Positions 1 to 5,226 of a DNA stretch of 5,489 bases are shown in pieces. Source of the DNA: Actinomycetota bacterium (GTDB lineage Bacteria; Actinomycetota; Acidimicrobiia; Acidimicrobiales; Iamiaceae). The notes under the pieces are model-generated. The model was not told where the DNA came from. It made no database searches and saw only the letters and a list, made by a program, of their open reading frames with translations. Where the stretch lies: NCBI GenBank assembly GCA_018268545.1, contig JAFDWI010000242.1:1-5489 (forward strand), given 5' to 3'. The position numbers were made by a program, and so were the translations under genes. Position 1 is the stretch's first letter; every line of letters starts with the position of its first letter.

Positions 1-1
1 C

Positions 2-307
2 GACTGGTCCGAGCCACGTCGACTCGATTTCGAACCGCCGGATCGTGCGACGTTCCGGTGTCTGGACCTCGCGTACGAGGCGGCCCGGATCGGTCGGGGC
101 GCGCCGACCTGGCTGAACGCGGCGAACGAGGTGACGGTCGCGGCGTTCTTGTCGGGACGGATCGGCTGGAGTCGGATCGCCGAGGTTCTCTCCGAGGCGA
201 TGACACGGCATGATGGACGCATGCTCGCGGGAATCGACGACGTACTGGAGACCGACCGCGAGGCGCGCCGGAGCGCCGAATCGATCGTCGCGGCGGTGTC
301 CCGATGA
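2..307 (+). CDS. dxr: 1-deoxy-D-xylulose-5-phosphate reductoisomerase, C-terminal part (5' end outside window)
   Basis: This is the last 101 codons of Dxr, open from the window edge to TGA at 305-307. Dxr converts 1-deoxy-D-xylulose 5-phosphate to 2-C-methyl-D-erythritol 4-phosphate with NADPH and a divalent metal, the committed step of the MEP isoprenoid pathway in the cytoplasm. The fragment reads LDFEPPDRATFRCLDLAYEA, followed by the family hallmark LNAANEV at visible residues 38-44 and then VAAFLSGRIGW, which is the start of the C-terminal helical domain. The NADPH-binding and metal-binding parts lie upstream of the window. The family is normally about 385-400 residues, so roughly a quarter is visible. 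The stop overlaps the next gene's ATG (ATGA at 304-307), which implies translational coupling. Nothing looks broken in the visible part. Confidence 0.95.
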   Translation, partial: DWSEPRRLDFEPPDRATFRCLDLAYEAARIGRGAPTWLNAANEVTVAAFLSGRIGWSRIAEVLSEAMTRHDGRMLAGIDDVLETDREARRSAESIVAAVSR

Positions 308-1779
308 GCGGCCCGGTCATCGGGGGCGCCACCCCGCCTCCGCCTCCGCCTCCGCCACCTGCGGAGTCGACGTCGCCCGTCGACGGGGACGTGGCCGAGA
401 CGCCGGGTTCGCACTGGTTGCGTGTCGGGTTGATGGCCCTCGCCCTGGTGCTGTTGGTCCGCTACACCGGCTGGTGGGGTCTGGCGATCGTGGCGGGCCT
501 GGTGTTCATGATCTTCCTGCACGAGTTGGGCCATTTCATCATGGCGAAACGTGCCGGGATGAAGGTGACGGAGTTCTTCCTCGGATTCGGGCCGCGGCTG
601 TGGTCGGTCCAGCGGGGTGAGACCGAGTACGGGATCAAGGCGATCCCGGCGGGCGCGTACGTGCAGATCATCGGCATGTCGATGGCCGAGGAGGTCGAAG
701 CCGGCGACGAGGACCGCACGTATCGGGCAAAACCGTTCTGGCAGCGTTTCGGGGTGGCGGTTGCCGGGTCGACGATGCACTTCATCCAGGCGTTGGTGCT
801 GATCTTCGTGATCCTGGTGTTCACCGGGACCGCGGGGGGAACCCTGGGCGCGGCGTCGTCGCCTTCATCCGCGGCCGAGGTCGGCGACGTGTTCGCGTCG
901 TGCCCGGCGGCCGCGGCGGGGATCCGGCCCGGTGATCAGATCGTCGCGGTCGACGGCCAGCGTCTCGAGCACTACAGCGACCTCGCACCGATGGTCGCCC
1001 CGCTCGCCAACCAGACGGCGGTGTTCCAGATCCGCCGTGACGGCGTGACCCGAGAGGTCCCGGTGCACCTGGTGCCACGTGACGATTCGCCCGGGTCCGC
1101 GGCGATGATCGGTGTGGCCTACGGACCCGTGCAGCCCAAGGTGGAGCGGGTCGGTGTCGTGCATGCGGTGCCGCAGACGTTCACGACGTTCGGGTCGCTC
1201 ATGACCCAGACGATCCCGGCGTTCTTCAAGGCGTTCAGCCTTTCGAACCTGCGGTCCTACGGCGATCAGGTCGTGAACGCGCAACAGGATCGCAAGCTCG
1301 ACCACGAGACCACGATCCCGACCAAGACGACGGTCCCACCCGCCGCGTCGAAGCCCGTACCCGAGAAGTCGGTGACGACGAGCGCGTGCCGCAAATCCAT
1401 GGGCGGTCCGGCAGCGTTCAAGGGCCCGAGCAGCGCTTCGAGTGCCACGGACGGGCGGTTCCTCTCGATCGTCGGGATCTTCAACATCGGTCGGGGCATG
1501 GCGTCCTCTGGTGGTGTGGCCGACCTGTTGTTCCTGTTCGTGGTCGTCAACATCTTCATCGGGGTGTTCAACCTCATCCCGATGCTCCCCTTCGACGGGG
1601 GCCACGTGGTGATCGCCGTGTACGAGAAGATCCAGGAGTGGCGCAAACGGACCGGGCAGCGCTACTACGCGGACATGAACAAGCTGGCTCCGGTCGTCTA
1701 CGTGATGATCCTGCTGTTGGGCCTGTTGTTCGTGTCCAGTGTCTATCTGGACATCACCAACCCCATCTCCGTCAAGTAG
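304..1779 (+). CDS. rseP: Site-2 intramembrane zinc metalloprotease, M50 family (RseP/Rip1-like)
   Basis: This is a membrane-embedded zinc protease of 491 residues. In known relatives (E. coli RseP, B. subtilis RasP, M. tuberculosis Rip1) it makes the second, intramembrane cut in anti-sigma factors and other membrane proteins; the substrates here are unknown. The catalytic HELGH is at residues 73-77 at the end of a hydrophobic helix, GFGPRLW at 94-100, KAIPAGAYV at 112-120, one PDZ domain at about 190-265 (core AAAGIRPGDQI), and the third zinc-site motif NLIPMLPFDGGH at 423-434 with D431. Further membrane spans are at about 150-176, 405-428 and 463-483. Oddities are a nine-proline run at 11-19, an extra hydrophobic segment at about 39-55 before the catalytic helix, AGSTMHF at 154-160 where AGPxxNF is more usual, and a low-complexity linker at about 326-384. 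The only two cysteines are C200 and C362. ATG 304 was chosen because it overlaps the dxr stop; a start at M44 would remove the proline tail but also cut into the first hydrophobic segment. Confidence 0.93.
   Translation: MSGPVIGGATPPPPPPPPPAESTSPVDGDVAETPGSHWLRVGLMALALVLLVRYTGWWGLAIVAGLVFMIFLHELGHFIMAKRAGMKVTEFFLGFGPRLWSVQRGETEYGIKAIPAGAYVQIIGMSMAEEVEAGDEDRTYRAKPFWQRFGVAVAGSTMHFIQALVLIFVILVFTGTAGGTLGAASSPSSAAEVGDVFASCPAAAAGIRPGDQIVAVDGQRLEHYSDLAPMVAPLANQTAVFQIRRDGVTREVPVHLVPRDDSPGSAAMIGVAYGPVQPKVERVGVVHAVPQTFTTFGSLMTQTIPAFFKAFSLSNLRSYGDQVVNAQQDRKLDHETTIPTKTTVPPAASKPVPEKSVTTSACRKSMGGPAAFKGPSSASSATDGRFLSIVGIFNIGRGMASSGGVADLLFLFVVVNIFIGVFNLIPMLPFDGGHVVIAVYEKIQEWRKRTGQRYYADMNKLAPVVYVMILLLGLLFVSSVYLDITNPISVK
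334..360 (+). repeat. CCGCCT hexamer repeat encoding nine prolines
   Basis: Three CCGCCT units are followed by the degenerate CCGCCACCT. Together they give nine consecutive proline codons (residues 11-19) at the very start of the site-2 protease. Such tracts can change length by replication slippage, and polyproline runs are known to slow ribosomes and depend on EF-P. Any effect on this gene is inference. Confidence 0.8.
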
Positions 1780-1781
1780 CC

Positions 1782-1787
1782 GGGAAG
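1782..1787 (+). promoter_or_regulatory. Weak ribosome binding site of ispG
   Basis: GGGAAG ends four bases before the ispG ATG, in the 12-base gap after the protease stop. It is a poor and closely spaced Shine-Dalgarno match. It supports ATG 1792 as the start, but translation probably also benefits from ribosomes finishing the upstream gene. Confidence 0.4.
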
Positions 1788-1791
1788 CCGC

Positions 1792-3039
1792 ATGCAGTTC
1801 GAAACCCCGAATCGTTACCCTCGCCGGGTCACCCGCCAGATCGTCTTGCGGCACCCGACCAATCCGGTTGCCGTCGGTGGCGACGCGCCGATCAGCGTGC
1901 AGTCGATGACGACCACGAAGACCGCGGACGTGGACGGCACGCTCGCCCAGATCTACGCGTTGCGTGGGGCCGGTGCGGACATCGTGCGTTGCACCTGTAA
2001 CGACGCCGAAGCTGCCGAGGGTCTGGCGCAGATCGTCCCTCGCTCGCCGGTCCCGATCGTCGCCGACATCCATCATCAGTACAAGCGTGCCCTCGAAGCG
2101 CTCGAGGCGGGCGTGCACTGTCTGCGTCTCAATCCGGGGAACATCAAGAACCCGGATCACATCAAGTTGGTCGCCGCCGAGGCGAAGGACCGTGGTGTGC
2201 CGATCCGGATCGGCGTGAACGGCGGTTCGCTGCACCCGGACCTCTACCGCAAGTACGGCGATCGGGTGACGCCCGAGGCGATGGTCGAATCCGCGATGAC
2301 CGAGCTCGCGTATTTCGAAGAGGTCGATTTCCACGATGTGAAGATCTCGGTGAAGGCGTCGAACGTCCCGTTGATGATCGAGGCGTACCGGCAGTTGTCG
2401 GAGGCCACCGACCATCCGTTGCACCTGGGTGTGACCGAGGCGGGGCCGCTTCCCGGTGGTCTGCTCAAGGGCACGGCGGGGATCGCGACGTTGTTGTCGG
2501 AGGGGATCGGTGACACGATCCGTTACTCGCTGACCGCGGATCCCGTCGAGGAGGCCCGGGCGGGCAAGCAGTTGCTCGAAGCGCTCGGCCTGCGTGAGCG
2601 GACCGGCCTGGATCTGATTGCGTGTCCGTCGTGTGGTCGAGCGGAGATCGACGTGATCGGTCTGGCCGCCGAGGCGCAGCAGGCGCTCGCCGACAAGGAC
2701 CTTCCGTTACAGGTCGCGGTGATGGGGTGTGTGGTGAACGGCCCGGGTGAGGCCCGCGACGCGGATCTGGGCATCGCTGGTGGGCGCGACAAGGGCCACC
2801 TGTTCGTCAAGGGGCGCAATGTCGCGGTCGTCGCCCAGGACGAGATGGTCGAGACGTTGGTGGAGTGGGCCGAGTTCATCACCGAGCACGGTGTGGAAGC
2901 GGCCCTGGCACGGGTCGATCGGGAGGAGGCCGAGGCCGAAGCGCAGCGCGATCGGGCGAAACTGTTGGTCGAACGCGGCGCCGACGTGAACGGTGCCGGG
3001 GCACGCATCGAACGGATCCGGGGGATCGAGCGCCGCTGA
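1792..3039 (+). CDS. ispG: 4-hydroxy-3-methylbut-2-en-1-yl diphosphate synthase (IspG/GcpE)
   Basis: IspG reductively opens 2-C-methyl-D-erythritol 2,4-cyclodiphosphate to HMBPP, the penultimate MEP-pathway step, using a [4Fe-4S] cluster fed by ferredoxin or flavodoxin. The 415-residue protein has the N-terminal TIM-barrel motifs PISVQSMTTTKT (33-44), LRLNPGNI (111-118) and RIGVNGGSL (139-147). The C-terminal cluster domain has CPSC at 278-281 and GCVVNGPGEA at 312-321. The three cluster ligands are therefore C278, C281 and C313, with the conserved glutamate E320 matching the active-site Glu of the family, so the enzyme should be functional. It is the shorter bacterial form, without the extra insert domain of plant enzymes. 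It is longer than E. coli IspG (about 372 residues) because of a charged tail at about 375-415, rich in Glu, Ala and Arg. It is probably co-transcribed with dxr and the protease. The start is fixed by homology-like wording from MQFETPNRYPRR onward and the 12-base gap upstream. Confidence 0.97.
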   Translation: MQFETPNRYPRRVTRQIVLRHPTNPVAVGGDAPISVQSMTTTKTADVDGTLAQIYALRGAGADIVRCTCNDAEAAEGLAQIVPRSPVPIVADIHHQYKRALEALEAGVHCLRLNPGNIKNPDHIKLVAAEAKDRGVPIRIGVNGGSLHPDLYRKYGDRVTPEAMVESAMTELAYFEEVDFHDVKISVKASNVPLMIEAYRQLSEATDHPLHLGVTEAGPLPGGLLKGTAGIATLLSEGIGDTIRYSLTADPVEEARAGKQLLEALGLRERTGLDLIACPSCGRAEIDVIGLAAEAQQALADKDLPLQVAVMGCVVNGPGEARDADLGIAGGRDKGHLFVKGRNVAVVAQDEMVETLVEWAEFITEHGVEAALARVDREEAEAEAQRDRAKLLVERGADVNGAGARIERIRGIERR

Positions 3040-3043
3040 GGCG

Positions 3044-3065
3044 TTCGGGCCCGGTTCGGGCCCGG
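3044..3065 (+). repeat. Two tandem copies of an 11-bp unit
   Basis: TTCGGGCCCGG occurs twice head to tail, at 3044-3054 and 3055-3065, directly after the ispG stop. Each copy contains the self-complementary CGGGCCCG, so the pair can fold into a hairpin (annotated separately). It may be a simple local duplication. Confidence 0.85.
3046..3064 (+). terminator. GC-rich hairpin after ispG, possible terminator without U-tract
   Basis: CGGGCCC (3046-3052) pairs perfectly with GGGCCCG (3058-3064) around the five-base loop GGTTC. The stem begins seven bases after the ispG stop codon. No T-run follows, so it is not a classical intrinsic terminator. High-GC actinobacteria are often proposed to use such tail-less hairpins, but it could equally stabilise the 3' end of the operon mRNA. 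Its place between the operon and an independent promoter fits a transcriptional boundary. Confidence 0.4.
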
Positions 3066-3083
3066 CCGGGTCGTCGTGCTCGG

Positions 3084-3089
3084 TAGCGT
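3084..3089 (+). promoter_or_regulatory. -10 box (TAGCGT) for a leaderless aldehyde dehydrogenase mRNA
   Basis: TAGCGT fits the actinobacterial TANNNT -10 pattern. Its last base lies seven bases before ATG 3097, so a start of transcription 7-8 bases downstream falls on or next to that ATG. No Shine-Dalgarno sequence precedes the ATG, which agrees with a leaderless message. I see no convincing -35 hexamer 16-18 bases upstream, where the GC-rich repeat lies. Confidence 0.5.
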
Positions 3090-3096
3090 GCCGAGC

Positions 3097-4563
3097 ATGC
3101 CGGTCACCGAATCTCATCTCGTTTCGTCGCTCCCGCACGGTTTGTTCATCGACGGCGGGTGGCGACCGGCGTCGGGGCATTCGACCTTCGATGTCGATGA
3201 TCCCTCCACGGGTGAGCCGATCGGTGTGGCGGTCGCGGACGGGACGGCCGATGATGCCCGCGCGGCGCTCGATGCGGCGGTCGCTGCGCAGCCGGGGTGG
3301 GCGGCGACGGCACCGCGGGAACGTTCCCAGATGCTGCGCCGCGCCTTCGAGGGGTGTCTTGCCCGGGCGGATGAGCTCGCGTTGGCGATGACGCTGGAGA
3401 TGGGCAAACCGTTGGCAGAGAGCCGCGGCGAGGTCGCCTATGGTGCCGAGTTCTTCCGGTGGTTCTCCGAGGAGGCGGTGCGTATCGACGGCCGGTACAC
3501 GGTCGCACCCGGCGGCGATGGTCGGATCATCGTGACGTCGCGGCCGGTCGGTCCGGCGTTGTTGATCACCCCGTGGAATTTTCCGTTGGCGATGTTGACC
3601 CGCAAGATCGCAGCCGCGGCCGCGGCGGGTTGCACGATGGTGTGCAAGCCGTCCGAGCTCACCCCGATGACGGCGCTGGTGTTGTTCGAGGTCCTCGTCG
3701 ATGCGGGGTTCCCTGCCGGGGTGTGCAACCTGGTGACCACGACCGATGCACCCGCGGTGTCGGCGGCGTTGCTCGCCGACGAGCGGCTCCGCAAGGTGTC
3801 GTTCACGGGTTCGACACGGGTTGGGAAGGCCCTGTTCGCTGCGGCGTCGGATCACCTCCAACGGGTTTCCTTGGAGCTCGGCGGCAATGCGCCGTTCGTG
3901 GTGTTGGCCGATGCCGATGTGGACGCGGCGGTCGAAGGTGCGCTCGCCGCCAAGATGCGCAATGGTGGCGAGGCGTGCACGTCGGCGAACCGGTTCGTCG
4001 TGCACCGCTCCGTGGTGGATCGTTTCACCGACGCCTTCGCGACGGCGATGGCGGGGCTGCAGTTGGGGCGGGGCACCGACGAGGGGGTGCAGGTCGGGCC
4101 GATCATCCGTGAGGCGGACCGGGCGAAGATCGCTCGGCTCGTCGACGACGCCGTCGACCGGGGGGCACAGGTCGTCACTGGTGGGTCGGTCGTCGATCGT
4201 CCGGGCTGGTGCTTCGAGCCGACCGTGCTGTGCGATGTGCCCGGTGGCGCGTCGATCCTGTCGACGGAGATCTTCGGTCCGGTCGCGCCGATCGTGACGG
4301 TCGACGATGTGGATGAGGCGGTGGCGGTCGCCAATGACACCGAGGCCGGGCTGGTCGCGTATCTGTACACCCGCGATGTCGATCGTGCGATCACGGTCGC
4401 CGAGCGCCTGGAGGCCGGCATGGTCGGTATCAACCGGGGTGTCGTGTCGAATCCGGCGGCACCCTTCGGGGGGATCAAGTCTTCGGGTCTTGGTCGTGAG
4501 GGCGGGGCAGAGGGCGTGGAGGCCTATCTGGAGACGCAGTATCTGGGTGTGGCGCTCGGGTAG
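3097..4563 (+). CDS. gabD: NAD(P)-dependent aldehyde dehydrogenase, succinate-semialdehyde dehydrogenase type
   Basis: This is a complete soluble aldehyde dehydrogenase of 488 residues, a normal length for the family. It most likely oxidises succinate semialdehyde to succinate, or glutarate semialdehyde to glutarate, at the end of GABA or lysine/polyamine breakdown. Key sites, counting from ATG 3097, are the oxyanion Asn N161 in PWNFP, K184 and E187 in KPSELTP, the Rossmann motif GST at 238-240, general base E260 in LELGGN, catalytic C294 in GGEACTSAN, and E391/F393 in EIFGPV. SSADH-type wording includes PLAESRGEVAYGAEFFRWF near the N-terminus and APFGGIKSSGLGREGG near the C-terminus. The Glu at 187 matches the residue that favours NAD over NADP in characterised relatives; this is inference. 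A second Cys two residues after the catalytic one, used as a redox switch in some SSADHs, is absent (C-T-S). The frame stays open to GTG 3076, but the -10 box favours ATG 3097. The gene appears to be its own transcription unit, and no partner transaminase is visible. Confidence 0.88.
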   Translation: MPVTESHLVSSLPHGLFIDGGWRPASGHSTFDVDDPSTGEPIGVAVADGTADDARAALDAAVAAQPGWAATAPRERSQMLRRAFEGCLARADELALAMTLEMGKPLAESRGEVAYGAEFFRWFSEEAVRIDGRYTVAPGGDGRIIVTSRPVGPALLITPWNFPLAMLTRKIAAAAAAGCTMVCKPSELTPMTALVLFEVLVDAGFPAGVCNLVTTTDAPAVSAALLADERLRKVSFTGSTRVGKALFAAASDHLQRVSLELGGNAPFVVLADADVDAAVEGALAAKMRNGGEACTSANRFVVHRSVVDRFTDAFATAMAGLQLGRGTDEGVQVGPIIREADRAKIARLVDDAVDRGAQVVTGGSVVDRPGWCFEPTVLCDVPGGASILSTEIFGPVAPIVTVDDVDEAVAVANDTEAGLVAYLYTRDVDRAITVAERLEAGMVGINRGVVSNPAAPFGGIKSSGLGREGGAEGVEAYLETQYLGVALG

Positions 4564-4570
4564 CGCGTTG

Positions 4571-4605
4571 GCCGACCGGTTGTTCGATGCCGGTCCGTGG
4601 TCGGC
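4571..4605. terminator. Inverted repeats between convergent genes, candidate bidirectional terminator
   Basis: The 56-base gap between the dehydrogenase stop and the minus-strand toxin stop contains GCCGACC (4571-4577) matched by GGTCGGC (4599-4605). An alternative, overlapping pairing is GACCGG (4574-4579) with CCGGTC (4590-4595). The two stems compete for the same bases. Neither has a T-tract, so termination is inferred mainly from the convergent gene layout. Confidence 0.35.
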
Positions 4606-4619
4606 AGCCCGCTGGGGCT
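4606..4619 (-). terminator. Small hairpin immediately after the RelE-type toxin stop
   Basis: AGCCC (4606-4610) pairs with GGGCT (4615-4619) around a four-base loop, directly next to the toxin stop codon at 4620-4622. The stem is only five base pairs with no U-run. In GC-rich DNA such a stem could arise by chance, so this is a weak call. Confidence 0.2.
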
Positions 4620-4898
4620 TCAACGGCGACGGTACGCGGCAGAGCGGTGGCGGATGTCCAGCACGATGACTGTGTGGGCGGTTTCGTCGATTTCGTACAA
4701 CACCCGCCAATCCCGGCCGAAGCGGGCACTGTGGATTCCAGTCAGCTCGTCGACGAGCGCTTTGCCCAGACGATGGGGGTTGTCGAGGAGCGGCCCGGTG
4801 ATGAAGTCGACGGCCGCGGCGGCGATCTTCGGGCCGAGGTACTCGGCGAGTGCTCGACGGGCTGGTGGCGCAAGGCCGAGTTCGTACTGCTCCGTCAC
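4620..4898 (-). CDS. RelE/ParE-superfamily toxin of a type II toxin-antitoxin pair
   Basis: This 92-residue protein has the RelE/ParE toxin fold pattern: a first strand (YELGLAPPARRAL, 5-17), two helices, then GPLLDNPHRLGK (35-46), the basic strand region HSARFGRDWRVLYEID (56-71) and the final strand VIVLDIRHRSAAY (77-89). RelE members cut mRNA at the ribosomal A site, whereas ParE members poison gyrase. The conserved R59, R65, Y68, H84, R85 and Y89 look more RelE-like, but activity is not proven by sequence. The start is GTG at 4898, whose last bases form the antitoxin stop (GTGA at 4895-4898), so translation should be coupled and the toxin made only after its antitoxin. All expected segments are present, so the toxin appears intact. 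It converges with the aldehyde dehydrogenase gene. Confidence 0.9.
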   Translation of the reverse strand: MTEQYELGLAPPARRALAEYLGPKIAAAAVDFITGPLLDNPHRLGKALVDELTGIHSARFGRDWRVLYEIDETAHTVIVLDIRHRSAAYRRR

Positions 4899-5152
4899 GA
4901 AACGCGACGGCCGGGCACGAGTGCGCGTGCCGCGTCAGCGCCATAGACGACATCACCCGTGCGGATCGCTTCACGTGCTTCCGCGAGTGCGCGCAATGTG
5001 TCGGGATCGGCTTTGATCTCAGCGGTCTCTCGGCGGGCCAGGAATTGCTCGATTGCAAACAACACGGTTTGGTGGGTGCTGCGGTGGTCTTCTTCGGCCA
5101 CGACTCGCAGTTCGGCTTCGAGTTCGGGTGGGAGACGCAGGGTCATGGCCAT
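4895..5152 (-). CDS. Ribbon-helix-helix antitoxin of the RelE-type pair
   Basis: This small protein of 85 residues should neutralise the toxin encoded next to it and bind DNA as a dimer. The N-terminus MAMTLRLPPELEAEL is a typical ribbon-helix-helix start: a strand at about 2-7, a first helix at about 9-22 and a second at about 25-41. The acidic, flexible C-terminal part (about 45-80, with DPDTLRALAEAREAI at 49-63 and GDVVYGADAARAL at 66-78) is the expected toxin-wrapping segment. ATG 5152 was chosen because a -10 box lies six bases upstream and the RHH strand begins at once; ATG 5146 is two codons in. The frame is open further upstream to an ATG at 5230 that overlaps the vapC stop, but those 26 extra residues (Arg-rich, MSDPRARRHTVRTRMM...) do not resemble an RHH N-terminus. 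Regulation is probably by autorepression at the inverted repeat upstream. Confidence 0.88.
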   Translation of the reverse strand: MAMTLRLPPELEAELRVVAEEDHRSTHQTVLFAIEQFLARRETAEIKADPDTLRALAEAREAIRTGDVVYGADAARALVPGRRVS

Positions 5153-5154
5153 TG

Positions 5155-5192
5155 CAGGATGATACCAAAATGCACGTATCCGCATCATCCTG
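5155..5192. promoter_or_regulatory. Inverted-repeat operator candidate over the TA promoter
   Basis: CAGGATGAT (5155-5163) and ATCATCCTG (5184-5192) form a perfect 9-bp inverted repeat with a 20-base spacer. A second, slightly off-centre repeat, GATAC (5161-5165) and GTATC (5176-5180), is nested inside. The left arms cover the -10 box. Ribbon-helix-helix antitoxins bind paired palindromic sites over their own promoters, so this is the natural target of the antitoxin; that assignment is inference. The 74-base gap 5153-5226 holds this element and otherwise no gene that I can see. Confidence 0.6.
5159..5164 (-). promoter_or_regulatory. -10 box (TATCAT) of the antitoxin-toxin operon, leaderless
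   Basis: On the minus strand TATCAT matches the TATAAT consensus at five of six positions and is followed by CCTGCA and then ATG 5152. Transcription starting about seven bases downstream would begin at the antitoxin ATG itself, giving a leaderless message; there is no Shine-Dalgarno sequence. No clear -35 hexamer is visible at 16-18 bases. The box sits in a patch that is AT-richer than anything else in the window. Confidence 0.6.
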
Positions 5193-5226
5193 GTGCGTAC
5201 GGTATGGCGTCGGGCTCGGGGGTCGC

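Noticed and set aside
210..620. A plus-strand open frame overlapping the end of dxr and the start of the protease
   Set aside because: It is out of frame with both recognised genes, and its translation is low-complexity Arg/Gly/Pro text.
865..2424. A 519-codon minus-strand open frame opposite the protease and ispG
   Set aside because: It has the same antisense high-GC artefact, with Arg/Asp/His-rich composition and no domain pattern. Both plus-strand genes it covers are intact.
4564..4619. Possible small RNA or mobile-element end between the convergent genes
   Set aside because: Only short competing inverted repeats are visible, with no promoter, target-site duplication or terminal repeat. 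A terminator region is the simpler reading.
2707..5058. A 783-codon open frame on the minus strand across ispG, the dehydrogenase and the toxin genes
   Set aside because: It is antisense to well-supported genes, very rich in Arg, Pro and His, and has no recognisable domain. Long antisense open frames are expected in DNA with such strong G/C third positions.
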